Program-made: the position numbers and the translations under genes | Notes under the pieces: generated by a model | The model's input: only the letters and a program-made list of their open reading frames with translations | What the model was told of the DNA's origin: nothing | Databases searched by the model: none | Origin: Bog-159 sp035308525 | Lineage (GTDB): Bacteria > Acidobacteriota > Terriglobia > Bryobacterales > Bryobacteraceae | DNA: 64,000 bases | Assembly (NCBI GenBank): GCA_035308525.1 | Contig: DATGGM010000299.1 | Span: forward strand, 1-64,000 | Direction of reading: 5' to 3' | Shown here: piece after piece, positions 1-9,094 of the stretch | Numbering within the stretch: the stretch's first letter is position 1 | How the letters are laid out: each line of letters starts with the position of its first letter

Positions 1-114
1 CTGGCCAATCCCAACATCGGTTTGGACCACCTGGTGGATATGGCGGAGCACTTCTTCAGCAAGACGCGCTGGCAGCGCACGTTCATGCTGATCCACGGGA
101 CGCCCGTCAACTGA
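1..114 (+). CDS. 3' end of an unidentified gene
   Basis: An open frame runs in from the window edge and ends with TGA directly before the manC start codon, so the two genes abut without any gap and are probably co-transcribed. Only 37 residues are visible, ending in HGTPVN. I do not recognise the family from this piece. The short distance suggests a partner in sugar-phosphate or polysaccharide metabolism, but that is inference from position only. Confidence 0.55.
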   Translation: MANPNIGLDHLVDMAEHFFSKTRWQRTFMLIHGTPVN

Positions 115-1209
115 ATGCCGAAAAGCGGCAGGACGGGCGGCCCCAGGCACTATGCCCTGATCCTGGCCGGCGGCAGAGGCACGCGCTTCTGGCCGCGCAG
201 CCGGCGGCGTTCCGCCAAACAAGTGCTGAACGTGCTGGGATCGCGCTCGCTGATCCAGGGCACGGTCGATCGCCTGAGGATAGTGATCCCGCCGGAGCGC
301 ATGTGGGTATTGACCAACGATTACCTGCGCGATGAAATCGTGCGGCAGTTGCCCGAGCTGCCCGCCGGCCAGATTCTGGCGGAACCCGCGCAGCGCAATA
401 CCGCGCCGGCCATCGGGCTGGCCGCGCAGATCCTCCAGTCGGTCGATCGGGACGCGGTGATGGGCGTTTTTCCCGCGGACCATGTGATTGCCAAAGAAGG
501 CCGCTACCGGCAATTGCTGCGTGCGGCCTACCGCTCGGCGGAGCGCGGCGAAATGGTGGTGCTAGGGATTCTGCCGCGCTGGCCGGAGACCGGCTACGGC
601 TACCTCGAGTTTCCCCGCGGCATCCAGGCGGGCGCGGAGCCCACGGCCATCCGCGGCTTCAAGGAGAAACCGGACGAGAGAACGGCGCGGCGCTACTTGA
701 AGTCCGGGCGATTTTTCTGGAATGCCGGCATGTTCTTCTGGCGCGCCAGCGTGCTGCTCGACGAATTGCGCCGCCACCTGCCGCGCACCGCCAGCATCCT
801 GGCCGCGCTGCCGGAATTTTCAGACAGCCGCTTTCTATCCCGGCTGCGCGAAGCCTATCCGCTGTGCGAAAACATTTCCATCGATTACGCGGTGCTCGAA
901 AAGGCGCGCAGCGTAACCGGAATCGCGTGTCCGGAGATCGGCTGGAACGATGTAGGGAGCTGGAACGCGGTCTACGAACTGGTGCCGCGCGATGCGGACG
1001 GCAATGCCCTGCCGGGAAACGCCATCAGCCAATCGAGCGGCGGCAACTACGTGGATGCCGGGGGCAAGACGGTGGCGCTGCTGGGCGTTTCGAACCTGAT
1101 CATCGTGGACACGCCGGATGCGCTGCTGGTAGCGCACCGCGACAGCGCGCAGCGGGTGGGGGAGATCGTCAAGGCGCTGGAGAAGCAGCACCGGGACGAC
1201 CTGCTGTAG
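115..1209 (+). CDS. manC: Mannose-1-phosphate guanylyltransferase
   Basis: This 364-residue protein should make GDP-mannose from mannose-1-phosphate and GTP in the cytosol, feeding polysaccharide or glycan synthesis. The nucleotidyltransferase signature LAGGRGTRFWP lies at residues 17-27, followed by KQ at about residue 36 (as in the usual PKQ). FPADHVI near residue 120 and FKEKP near residue 184 are typical of the family. The length fits the single-domain form without the C-terminal phosphomannose isomerase domain of longer ManC/AlgA proteins. The ATG directly follows the upstream TGA. The 3' end overlaps the convergent gene by 41 bp. Confidence 0.9.
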   Translation: MPKSGRTGGPRHYALILAGGRGTRFWPRSRRRSAKQVLNVLGSRSLIQGTVDRLRIVIPPERMWVLTNDYLRDEIVRQLPELPAGQILAEPAQRNTAPAIGLAAQILQSVDRDAVMGVFPADHVIAKEGRYRQLLRAAYRSAERGEMVVLGILPRWPETGYGYLEFPRGIQAGAEPTAIRGFKEKPDERTARRYLKSGRFFWNAGMFFWRASVLLDELRRHLPRTASILAALPEFSDSRFLSRLREAYPLCENISIDYAVLEKARSVTGIACPEIGWNDVGSWNAVYELVPRDADGNALPGNAISQSSGGNYVDAGGKTVALLGVSNLIIVDTPDALLVAHRDSAQRVGEIVKALEKQHRDDLL

Positions 1210-2770
1210 GAGCCGGCAATTCCAAATGCGCGGTGTAGGCGCCGCCAGCCGAGACGCGGACCTTCCGGGCGGATCCAAGGTAGGGCCGGATGGCGGCGGG
1301 ATCGGCATACTCCAGATCGGCGCCGTCCGGGACCGCGAACAGCGCATAAGATCCGGGCGGCAACCCGCGAAATTCATAGCTGCCGTCGCTGTCGCTCTGG
1401 ACGGCGCGGGAATTCTCCGGCTTCGACTGATCGGCCAGCACCACCAGCGCGCCAGGGATGGCGTGCCCGTCCTGCGCGACCGTGCCATCGATGCGGCCGG
1501 TGGCTTGGGCGGCGAACAGTTGCAGTCGCACGGCCGCTGCCCCGGGGATATCCAGCGTATCGCCCTGGCGGCGCGCTCCGGCGACCGACCAGCCTCTCAG
1601 GTAGTATTCGTCCGGCCCTTTCAGAGTGACGCGACAGTGTTGCGGAAGCATGGCGGGGATCGAGAATCTGCCGCCGGCACCGACCGGAGCGGACTGGATA
1701 CCGCTGTCTTCGGCGTCGTGCAGCAGAACGGACAGGCTATCGGGCAAATGGCCGCCTCCCTCCAGCGCCACCGTGCCGGTCAACGACGACGCGTCCAGAA
1801 GGGTGACGCTCACCTCCGTATCGGTTGCGCCCACATCGACGGGCTGTCTGGCATACCAGGAGTGGGTGGAGTCGGAGGACTGCACGCGCACCGTGTAATG
1901 CCCGGGCGGCACACCCCAAAACGCGTACTGATCGCCTGCTTCGGTTCCCCGGCGCAGCAGCACCTGGTTTCCGGGAAGGCCGGCCGCGGTCAGGGTGAAC
2001 TGCTTTTCAATATCCTCGCTGCGCTCGACCGCCACCGCGACCGTAACCGCGGGAACCGTGGGCAGTGCAAAATCCGCATTGGCATCCTCACCCGCCTTGA
2101 GGAGTATGGGAGCGGCCGCGGCTGGATCGGAAACGTTGGGATAGTAGCGGATGCCATAGCCCAAGTGCGACAGGCTATGAGAATCGCCATGCGTTTGATT
2201 GAATTTCGCGTACCAGGGATAGCCGGATGCGGCCAGATAGTAGGATCCCGCTGGAAGCCCGGCGAAGCGATATTCACCAGTGTCGTCAGTGGTTTTGATC
2301 GCGGCGGTGGCCAGGCGCCGGCGCCCGCTTTCGATGGTGGCGCTGAGCAGTTGGACGTTGGCTTGGCCGATGGGGTCGCCACCATCGTCCATGACTCTGC
2401 CCGAAATGATCGCGGGGGGCGAGAGCGGCAGGACCAGGGAATCGGTATTCCGGCCCGGGCCGGTAACGAGGGCCATGGACAGGTTTGGCCGTGCTCCGTA
2501 GATCGCGGTCAGGAAGCCGCGGCGCTGCGCCATCAATTCATATTTTCCTTGCGGGATGCCGGCAAAAAGGAAGCGGCCGTCCTGCCCGGTGACAAACGGC
2601 AAGCGTTCCTCGCGGCGCTCGATAGGGGCGATGGTTATCCGGGCGCCCGCTACGGGCGCCTGCGTCGCCGCGTTCACGACTACGCCTGAGACGCGGTACC
2701 CGGCTGCCTGCGCGCCGCCGGCCAGCAATCCGACGAGTAGCAGGATCCTGACCGGGGACCGTGACCTCAT
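1169..2770 (-). CDS. Secreted carboxypeptidase-regulatory-like domain protein
   Basis: A 533-residue exported protein built of repeated beta-sandwich modules of the carboxypeptidase regulatory/Cna-B type. The signal peptide (MRSRSPVRILLLVGLLAGG) is followed by GVVVNAATQAPVAGA, a typical first strand of such a module. Glycine-rich returns of the form GRFLFAGIPQGKYEL, GEYRFAGLPAGSYYL and YEFRGLPPGSYALF recur along the protein. I chose the ATG at 2770 because it carries the signal peptide and forms an ATGA overlap with the upstream gene. The two products are paralogues in a translationally coupled pair. No catalytic domain is visible. Binding or surface-display roles are guesses. Confidence 0.8.
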   Translation of the reverse strand: MRSRSPVRILLLVGLLAGGAQAAGYRVSGVVVNAATQAPVAGARITIAPIERREERLPFVTGQDGRFLFAGIPQGKYELMAQRRGFLTAIYGARPNLSMALVTGPGRNTDSLVLPLSPPAIISGRVMDDGGDPIGQANVQLLSATIESGRRRLATAAIKTTDDTGEYRFAGLPAGSYYLAASGYPWYAKFNQTHGDSHSLSHLGYGIRYYPNVSDPAAAAPILLKAGEDANADFALPTVPAVTVAVAVERSEDIEKQFTLTAAGLPGNQVLLRRGTEAGDQYAFWGVPPGHYTVRVQSSDSTHSWYARQPVDVGATDTEVSVTLLDASSLTGTVALEGGGHLPDSLSVLLHDAEDSGIQSAPVGAGGRFSIPAMLPQHCRVTLKGPDEYYLRGWSVAGARRQGDTLDIPGAAAVRLQLFAAQATGRIDGTVAQDGHAIPGALVVLADQSKPENSRAVQSDSDGSYEFRGLPPGSYALFAVPDGADLEYADPAAIRPYLGSARKVRVSAGGAYTAHLELPAPTAGRPGAASPAP

Positions 2771-4317
2771 TGAGGTTCTCGAGGCGCGATTTTCAGGCTG
2801 ACACTTTGATGAACCCGTTCGGCCACATGCACGCTGACAGCACGGCCAGCCCAAGCCCGCTGAGCTTCGGGGTTGGCGTATTCGAATTCGTACGGAGATC
2901 CGACCCACGCGTATACGTGGTAATCGCCGGGGGCGATGCCGGATAGCGAGAGCTTTCCCTTGAGAATGGCAAACCGGGTGTGCAGGTCGTTGCCGGAGTC
3001 CGGCACCAGCGCCAGCCAGGCGGTGACCGGCTCCTTATCCGTATCCTCTGCAAGATCCAGCGTTCCACCGTCCCTGTTCAGGACGGCTTCGAGGCGCGGC
3101 GGCGGTGCGCCGGGAATGATCAGCAACTCGTCACGGGCAAGCAAATCGGCATCTCCGAAATGCGCGGCGGCGATATAACCGTTGGCGCATTCCATTTTGA
3201 CCCGATACCGGCCCGGAAGCAGGCTGGGGACTTCAAACTCTCCGTCGTCGCTTGTGGAGGACTCGACGGCGGTCTCCTGGGACATTGAGTCTCCGGCTGG
3301 CGAGACATCCACAGAGCAAGCGGGAGGCAACGGGCTCGACACCGAAGCGCCCGCGACCCGGACGGCTCCTTTCAGCGTCACTGTGCCGGCCAGTGTGAGG
3401 AGCACATCGTTCACATCCGTTGAACCGACCTGGACGGCCTGCTCGCCGCGCCGGCTTTCTTCGCCCTCGCTCTCGGTGGCACGGATGGTGTAGCTTCCGG
3501 GCGCCACATTGCTGATCTGGAAAACGCCCGTGGCGGGGCTGAAGGCAACCGGCGCGGCGCTCAAGTCGCCTTCCGGGCCAAGCAGCTCGATCTTGGGGGG
3601 AAGCAGAGCGGAGAAACCGGCGAGGACGCCGCGTATCCGGTAAGATGGCGCCAGCGTGACTGAAAAATCCGCGTCGAGCTGGCTGCCGGCTGCGACAGCC
3701 AGGGGCGCGGCAGAAGCGAGATCAGTGGCCCCGCCGTAATAAACGGCGGCGAATGTTTCACCGGAATCGGACGATTTCGCGCCGGAAGCGGCGCCCTGCC
3801 AGCCCGCGGCGCGCAGAAGGTAGGGGCCCGCAGCCATACCTGGCAGGCGATACTCTCCGCGGTCGTCGGTAGATACTGCGGATTCCACCTTGACTTTGCG
3901 GCGGCCGTCCTCCGTGGTTATGGACAGCGCCTGGATGAGAACTTTTTCCAACGGCTCGCCGCCGGACTCTGTCACCTTCCCCTTGATGACCGCCAGCGGC
4001 TGCAACCTCAGGAGTATGTTCTCGCGCGACGGCCCGATGACCACCTGCGTGCCGGCGGCCGTGAATCCCGGCTTCTCGGCGTTGGCGTAGTACGCACCGG
4101 CGGGCAGGCCGCAGAACCGGAAGATTCCGGCTGCGTCCGTCAGCGTGGCGGCTTGCGGAATGGTGGCCGCGGCATGCCGCAGCGGCTCGCCGGTCGAGGC
4201 GTTGACAACGGTTCCGCTGATGCAGAAATCAGCCGCACAGGCGAGCCAGGGAGCTGCGAGCAACGCAAGAGGGGCGGCGCACACCTCCAGCCCCCTGGGC
4301 CGACGCAAAAGCATCAC
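2767..4317 (-). CDS. Secreted carboxypeptidase-regulatory-like domain protein
   Basis: A 516-residue exported protein, first of a coupled pair. A signal peptide of about 28 residues ends near WLACA-ADF, then the module GTVVNASTGEPLRHA begins. Further modules contain GIFRFCGLPAGAYYA, GEYRLPGMAAGPYLL and FEVPSLLPGRYRV, the strand-turn-strand pattern of carboxypeptidase regulatory domains. The TGA overlaps the ATG of the next gene (ATGA), so downstream translation probably depends on this gene. It resembles its neighbour in length and order of modules, which suggests tandem duplication. No enzyme motif is seen. Confidence 0.8.
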   Translation of the reverse strand: MMLLRRPRGLEVCAAPLALLAAPWLACAADFCISGTVVNASTGEPLRHAAATIPQAATLTDAAGIFRFCGLPAGAYYANAEKPGFTAAGTQVVIGPSRENILLRLQPLAVIKGKVTESGGEPLEKVLIQALSITTEDGRRKVKVESAVSTDDRGEYRLPGMAAGPYLLRAAGWQGAASGAKSSDSGETFAAVYYGGATDLASAAPLAVAAGSQLDADFSVTLAPSYRIRGVLAGFSALLPPKIELLGPEGDLSAAPVAFSPATGVFQISNVAPGSYTIRATESEGEESRRGEQAVQVGSTDVNDVLLTLAGTVTLKGAVRVAGASVSSPLPPACSVDVSPAGDSMSQETAVESSTSDDGEFEVPSLLPGRYRVKMECANGYIAAAHFGDADLLARDELLIIPGAPPPRLEAVLNRDGGTLDLAEDTDKEPVTAWLALVPDSGNDLHTRFAILKGKLSLSGIAPGDYHVYAWVGSPYEFEYANPEAQRAWAGRAVSVHVAERVHQSVSLKIAPREPQ

Positions 4318-4347
4318 CTCTAATTATAGAATCCCGCAGGCCGGGAT

Positions 4348-4908
4348 TTAGTTCGACGCGGTACCAGTAATTCCCAGCACTGTGGTCCCCAACAGGCCAC
4401 TGCCGTATTTAACTTTGCTCCCCGGGCCGGTGGCCGAAGTGGCCGCTGTCAGAGTCTGCGGCGAAGGACTGAATTTGACCGGGTGTCTTCCGACCGTGGC
4501 TGGAATGCTGCCATTAGCCAGAGATGCCGTACCAACCACCGTCGCCGTAATTCCGGACACGGAAACAGTACCGCTGAAAACCATGGTGTCCGGACCGGTG
4601 GCCGGATGGACGAATTTCAAGGTCGAGGTCCCCGTGGTGCTATACGTCGTGCCGCTGATCACGACCGTAATCGCCCCGGCGGGCAGCGTATAAGTCGCCG
4701 AAGTTCTCGTGCGACTGGTAGGAGTCAGTGTCGTACTGGCGGTCGCAGTCAGCACTCCGCTCTGTCCATTCGCTCCCAGTGGATCCGATCCGGCCAGGAC
4801 CGGGCCGAGCGTACCGCTTATCGTGTATGTGATACTCGCAGCTGCGAGCATCGGACAAACTGCCAGCATCAGAGCCGTAACAAGTATCCAGCGTCTTCGT
4901 ATATTCAT
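4348..4908 (-). CDS. Small secreted protein of unknown function
   Basis: A 186-residue protein with a clear signal peptide (MNIRRRWILVTALMLAVC, cleavage near AAA-SIT) and a mature part very rich in Thr, Ser, Gly and Val, consistent with an extended beta structure. I chose the ATG at 4908 because it starts the signal peptide and follows an AAGGGGAA ribosome site. The open frame continues much further upstream, but that part looks like read-through. No membrane anchor, PEP-CTERM or cysteine is seen. I do not recognise a family. It stands alone between the beta-sandwich pair and the ketoacyl-synthase-like gene. Confidence 0.65.
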   Translation of the reverse strand: MNIRRRWILVTALMLAVCPMLAAASITYTISGTLGPVLAGSDPLGANGQSGVLTATASTTLTPTSRTRTSATYTLPAGAITVVISGTTYSTTGTSTLKFVHPATGPDTMVFSGTVSVSGITATVVGTASLANGSIPATVGRHPVKFSPSPQTLTAATSATGPGSKVKYGSGLLGTTVLGITGTASN

Positions 4909-5015
4909 CCGGTTCCCCTTTTGACTGAGTGCGGTAAATCCGCGCGGTCTACGATTGTATGGAGAATACTTTCTGAAAGCAAGCACCGAAAAAGTACGGC
5001 AAGTACCGAGCGCTT

Positions 5016-6275
5016 TTAATCCGGGATCGAGCGAGCCGACATGGCGGCCACGGCGCCACCCCAGGAGCACGACAAGTACAGGCCGGTGCGAGCGCCGGAC
5101 GGCAGACGGCGCGGCTCTCCGGACACCAGATCCAGGCCGGGCGACGCGTCCGCGGGCCGCAAGTGCACTATGGCCGGAAGAAAGCCCTGCCGCGCGCACA
5201 ACAGCCCCAGGACTAACTCGGCCGCCGCGGTAGCAGCGCCCATATAACCGGTCTGGCTCTTGAGGGCAGTCACCGGAACACCGTCTCCCACCATGGCTTG
5301 GAGGGCCGCGGCTTCGCAGTTGTCCTCATCGGTGGTGCTCAGGCCGGCGGCCACCACAAACTCCGGATGTATATCGCCGAGCGCCTGGCAGGCGGCCTGC
5401 CGGACGGTCGCGGCCGTCCACGCCGGGCGCCATTGCGGGCAATCGCCCATGGCCGACCCGGCGCCCAGAAACTCGCCCAAAATGGCCGCGCCGCGCCGCG
5501 CGGCGTGTTCCCAAGTCTCCATCACCAGGAATCCCGCGCCTTCACCAAGCACCAGCCCGTCGCTGTGTACGTCAAACGGCCGGCAGGCTTCGGGGGGTTC
5601 CCGATGCGAAAGCAAACCGGCCTGCTCATACGCCAGAAAATTACCAGTAGTGGCCAACGAGTCGTAACCGCCGGCGATAGCCACTTCGCAGCGCTCTTCC
5701 AGCAGATCCAGATAGGCGGCATGCACAGCCTGCGCGGAGGCTGTATCCTTTTGCGTGAAATTGCCGTTGGGTCCGCGGATACCGAACTCGGTGGAGAGCA
5801 ACGCCAGCCCGCCGTTGGCCAGGGTCCGCAGGCAGATGTAGCGGTCGATCAAGTGCGAAGGCAGGCCGCCGAGGTACTTGTAATCCATTTCGCGGCCGGC
5901 ATCCCACGCCATGATCAGCGAAGGGAAGAAATGGTCGTATTCGACGCCGGTTTGTCCGGAGCCGACGTGGATCCCCACCCGCGTGGCATCCAGCCTGGAG
6001 AGGTCGATGCCGCTTTGGGCGATGGCTTCCTGCGCGGCGCGCATGGCGAACTGGACGGAGCGCCCCATGAACTTATAGTTTTTTGGGTGGCGCAGGAACG
6101 GTTCCAGTTCGAACTCCGCGACGCTGGCCAGGGCCCGCGCGGCGTGTCCTTCAACGGCAAAGGCCTGGGCTGGACCAATCCCGGATTCGCCGCGACAACT
6201 GCGCGCCACGTTTTCGGCCGCTGTAAGCCCAAGGGGCGTCACCAATCCCGCCCCGGTTATCGCGACGCGCTGCAT
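5016..6275 (-). CDS. Beta-ketoacyl-synthase-like protein lacking the catalytic triad
   Basis: The 419-residue protein has the thiolase fold of FabF-type ketosynthases: GAGLVTPLG at residues 8-16, the glycine-rich LVLGEGAGFLVME near 240-252, and ALKSQTGYMGAA near 336-347. The residue that should be the nucleophilic Cys in the DTAC motif is Ser180 (DTASAQAV). The first catalytic His is missing (AAGLSTT replaces the usual HGTGT) and the second is Tyr343 (TGYMG for TGH). The C-terminal GFGGxN loop is changed to SWGGAV. The protein therefore probably does not condense acyl chains. A structural partner role like the chain length factor of type II polyketide synthases is possible. No ACP or other synthase gene is adjacent. 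An AAAGGA ribosome site precedes the ATG. Confidence 0.8.
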   Translation of the reverse strand: MQRVAITGAGLVTPLGLTAAENVARSCRGESGIGPAQAFAVEGHAARALASVAEFELEPFLRHPKNYKFMGRSVQFAMRAAQEAIAQSGIDLSRLDATRVGIHVGSGQTGVEYDHFFPSLIMAWDAGREMDYKYLGGLPSHLIDRYICLRTLANGGLALLSTEFGIRGPNGNFTQKDTASAQAVHAAYLDLLEERCEVAIAGGYDSLATTGNFLAYEQAGLLSHREPPEACRPFDVHSDGLVLGEGAGFLVMETWEHAARRGAAILGEFLGAGSAMGDCPQWRPAWTAATVRQAACQALGDIHPEFVVAAGLSTTDEDNCEAAALQAMVGDGVPVTALKSQTGYMGAATAAAELVLGLLCARQGFLPAIVHLRPADASPGLDLVSGEPRRLPSGARTGLYLSCSWGGAVAAMSARSIPD

Positions 6276-6306
6276 GTCCTTTCAAAGATTTTACAATGGC
6301 TTGGAT

Positions 6307-7620
6307 TTAGCGGCCCCGTCCGCGTGCCACAACTTCGGGCGGAGCGGGCGTGCTTGGAACAGTTTCCGGCTCCGGCGCCGGCGGCTTCGGGCGGACATCC
6401 AGATGCGCGGCCAGGAACGCTTGCCGGCTGCGGATGTATTTCGCCGAACCCGGCGGTCCTTCGATGGCCTTCCAGTCCGCGGCCGGCACCTCCTGCATCA
6501 TCGGCAGGTACTTCTGCAGGTAGTTGCGGATGCGATCCTGCACGGTTCTTTGGGCGGAGGCGGCCAGCAGGAACACCAACTCGTCCGGGCGGGCGTCCGC
6601 CAGGACCTGGTAGACATGAGATGGCTTTTTCACGCGCGGCGATTTGATGGCCTGCTCGAGCTTGTGGGCGTGTGGTTGGATGTTGCGCATGCGCTCGATC
6701 TCCGCCTTGGGCATGTCGACTGCTTTGAATAGCGCGCTTTTCTCCTTGGGCGATAATCTTTCGGTAAGGACATGCAGAAACGCCGCGAAATTGGGGGGCA
6801 CGGTAAGGTTGGCGGATTCAACCAGCCGCGCGGCCTTTTCCAGGCGGGTGAGGGCCGGGAGGTTCAGCTTGGCTCCGGATAGCGCCGGCGAAAACAACGC
6901 CAGCAAGCCAGCGTCGCCAAGGGCCTGCAACATTTCCGGAGGGCTGGGTTCCGCGGCGATGCGTTGCAGCTCATCCAGAAGGGTGCGCGCCGGAATCAGA
7001 TCCTCCACGTGGGCGGCGCGGGCGTTCTCGTACTGCATTTGAGTGCGCTCTTCCACAGTGAAAGCCAGCCTGACGCGCAGACGCACCAGCCGCAGCAGCC
7101 GGCCGGGATCGTCGTAGAACACGTACGGGTGCGTGGTGCGCATCTCACGGTGTCCCAGATCGGCGAGGCCGTTGGTGGGATCGAGAAGCAGTCCGCGGGA
7201 GGCCCGGCTGAGCGAGAGCGCCATGGCGTTGATGGTGAAATCGCGGCCCAGCAGATCTTCCTGAATGGAAGCCGGCGTCACCTGCGGTTTGCCGCCTGTT
7301 TTGGCATAGCGTTCCTTGCGCGACATGGCCACTTGCGCGGTCACGCCGCCCGAAAAAACCAGTTCCACGGTGCGGCGATTCTCGTCCAGGGCGACGATAC
7401 GAGCGTCCTGATCTTCCAGCGCTTTGGCAATCTTGATGGCGTTGCCCTCCACGCTGAAGTCCAGGTCCCGGATTCGGAATCCGCCCAGCATGTCGCGCAT
7501 GCAGCCCCCGGTGAGAAACAGGTTGGCGCCAATCGCGTTGGCCGCCGCCTGCGCCTGTTCCAGGACGCGGTTCTGGTCCGCGCTCAGGCGACTTTCCAGC
7601 ATAAACATGTAGTCGCTCAT
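6307..7620 (-). CDS. tRNA nucleotidyltransferase / poly(A) polymerase family protein
   Basis: A 437-residue class II nucleotidyltransferase, likely adding CCA to tRNA 3' ends or tailing RNA. The family signature FLTGGCMRDMLGG lies near residues 35-47 and is followed by RIRDLDFSVEG, whose two Asp residues bind the catalytic metals. The neck region with RDFTINAMALSLS near 150 and DPGRLLRLVRLRVRLAF near 190-206 is typical. No C-terminal HD domain is evident. The C-terminal tail is rich in Pro and Arg. The gene starts 11 bp after xerD stops, so the two form an operon. CCA-adding and poly(A) activities cannot be told apart by eye. Confidence 0.82.
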   Translation of the reverse strand: MSDYMFMLESRLSADQNRVLEQAQAAANAIGANLFLTGGCMRDMLGGFRIRDLDFSVEGNAIKIAKALEDQDARIVALDENRRTVELVFSGGVTAQVAMSRKERYAKTGGKPQVTPASIQEDLLGRDFTINAMALSLSRASRGLLLDPTNGLADLGHREMRTTHPYVFYDDPGRLLRLVRLRVRLAFTVEERTQMQYENARAAHVEDLIPARTLLDELQRIAAEPSPPEMLQALGDAGLLALFSPALSGAKLNLPALTRLEKAARLVESANLTVPPNFAAFLHVLTERLSPKEKSALFKAVDMPKAEIERMRNIQPHAHKLEQAIKSPRVKKPSHVYQVLADARPDELVFLLAASAQRTVQDRIRNYLQKYLPMMQEVPAADWKAIEGPPGSAKYIRSRQAFLAAHLDVRPKPPAPEPETVPSTPAPPEVVARGRGR

Positions 7621-7631
7621 GACGGTTCCAA

Positions 7632-8546
7632 TCAGGCCCTCGGGTGGTGCTCGTCCAGCGTCTTGCGCAGCCGCGAGCGCATGACGTGGGTGTAGATCTG
7701 CGTGGTGGAGATATCCGCATGGCCCAGCATGGTCTGCACGCTACGCAAATCGGCGCCTCCCTCCAGCAAGTGGGTGGCGAAGCTGTGCCGGATTACGTGT
7801 GGCGTCAGATGGTGAAATACTCCAGCCTTCCGGCCATGTTTGCGCAGCAGCTTCCAGAAAGCCTGGCGGGTCATGGATCCGCCGCGGGCCGTGACGAAGA
7901 GGTACCGGCTAGGGCGGCCCTTCAGGATCGCGGGACGGCCGGTTTCGAGATAGGCCCGGACGGCTGCCAGGGCTGCCTTGCCCACCGGAATCATGCGCTG
8001 CTTCCGGCCTTTGCCGGTGGCCCGCAGGACGCCCATGTTGAGGTTGAGATCGCCTACGCCCAGACCGCACAACTCCGAGACACGCAGGCCTGTGGCGTAA
8101 AGCAGCTCGATCATGGCATGGTCCCTCAAACCGGTTTTCCGGACCGCGTCCGGCGACTGCGACACACGCTCGATCTCTTCCAGATTGAGGAACTTAGGGA
8201 TCGTTTGCCATTGCCGGGGCGGGGCTAGATGCTCGGTGGGATCGCTTGGCCGGCGTCCCTCCCGAACCAGGAATGCGTAAAAGCTCCGCAGAGTGGACAA
8301 GTGCCGGGCGACCGATCTGCCGCCGAGTCCGGTCCGATACAGGGAGTCCATGTACAGGCGCACTGCTTCGGCTTCCGGAACAGAGTTGCCGCAGTCGCGG
8401 TCCCGGAACCCGATGAACCTCTGCAGATCCCTTTGGTAAGCTTCCAAGGAATTGGCGGTCAAGCCCTTTTCGATTCTGCAAAAATTAAGAAACGCCGCGG
8501 CTTCGGCTGGGAAGCCTGTCCTGTGCGGCGCGGACGCGTCGGTCAT
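7632..8546 (-). CDS. xerD: Tyrosine recombinase XerD-like
   Basis: A 304-residue site-specific recombinase of the length of XerC/XerD, expected to resolve chromosome dimers at dif. The N-terminal SAM-like core-binding domain spans about residues 15-100. The catalytic domain shows LYATGLRVSELCGL (first Arg), HVIRHSFATHLLEGG (HxxR), LGHADISTTQIYTHV (His and the nucleophilic Tyr). The ATG at 8546 is only 7 nt downstream of a TATCAT box on the same strand. XerC/XerD assignment is by overall resemblance. It leads an operon with the tRNA nucleotidyltransferase gene. Confidence 0.85.
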   Translation of the reverse strand: MTDASAPHRTGFPAEAAAFLNFCRIEKGLTANSLEAYQRDLQRFIGFRDRDCGNSVPEAEAVRLYMDSLYRTGLGGRSVARHLSTLRSFYAFLVREGRRPSDPTEHLAPPRQWQTIPKFLNLEEIERVSQSPDAVRKTGLRDHAMIELLYATGLRVSELCGLGVGDLNLNMGVLRATGKGRKQRMIPVGKAALAAVRAYLETGRPAILKGRPSRYLFVTARGGSMTRQAFWKLLRKHGRKAGVFHHLTPHVIRHSFATHLLEGGADLRSVQTMLGHADISTTQIYTHVMRSRLRKTLDEHHPRA

Positions 8547-8553
8547 TGTGCCA

Positions 8554-8559
8554 ATGATA
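8554..8559 (-). promoter_or_regulatory. Candidate -10 box of the xerD operon
   Basis: TATCAT on the minus strand, 7 nt before the xerD ATG. Transcription would begin within a base or two of the start codon, leaving almost no 5' leader. No convincing -35 box at normal spacing was found. Confidence 0.35.
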
Positions 8560-8608
8560 CAATAACCCCGATCAATGTTTAAAACAATGTTTCCGTTTAG
8601 GTGTTGAC

Positions 8609-9094
8609 TTGGCAGGCTCCACCTCGAAGAAAGTTCGGATCAGCCGCTTCGATCGGGAGTGGCTGCTCGGTTATGTCAACCCGCTGACCTATTTGCGGCC
8701 CACCGGCGTGGAACTTCTGACGCCGGACGGCAGTTATTCAGTGGTCCCATACGAAGAGATAAAGGCCGTTCAGTTCGTGAAGGATTTCGAACCTCCGGAC
8801 CCCGCCATCGAGCGTAAAGTGTTCAGTACAAGGCCCAAAATGGATGGGCTGTGGGTTCGCATCAAGTTCCGCGACGGCGAGGTGATGGACGGCATCCTGG
8901 CCAATAACCTGTTGCTGATGGAGGCGCATGGATTCACGGTAGTGCCTCCCGATCCTTATTCCAACAACCAGCGCCTGTTTCTGCCCCGCTCGGCGCTGAG
9001 CGAGCTGCAAGTACTGGGAGTAGTGGGAAGTCCGCTGCGCCGGCGGTCCAAGCCGAAGACCACACCCAAGGAGCAGATCGGCCTTTTCGATTAG
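8609..9094 (+). CDS. Conserved hypothetical protein (small soluble domain)
   Basis: A 161-residue soluble protein starting at TTG, with an AGG ribosome-site core about 8 nt upstream. It has a central stretch GLWVRIKFRDGEVMDG followed by NNQRLFLPRSALSEL, which resembles a small beta-rich domain I associate with acidobacterial and myxobacterial proteins, sometimes beside PilZ domains. I cannot name the family with certainty. No signal peptide or membrane segment is visible and the C-terminus is basic (RRRSKPKTTPK). It is divergent from the xerD operon with only about 60 bp between the starts. Confidence 0.65.
   Translation: MAGSTSKKVRISRFDREWLLGYVNPLTYLRPTGVELLTPDGSYSVVPYEEIKAVQFVKDFEPPDPAIERKVFSTRPKMDGLWVRIKFRDGEVMDGILANNLLLMEAHGFTVVPPDPYSNNQRLFLPRSALSELQVLGVVGSPLRRRSKPKTTPKEQIGLFD

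Noticed and set aside
1226..2689. 487-codon frame opposite the secreted regulatory-domain gene
   Set aside because: Shadow in a GC-rich gene with a signal peptide and clear modules on the other strand.
5298..6647. 449-codon frame on the plus strand opposite the ketosynthase-like gene
   Set aside because: Shadow of the real gene; composition is unusual, and no ribosome site, signal or motif is seen.
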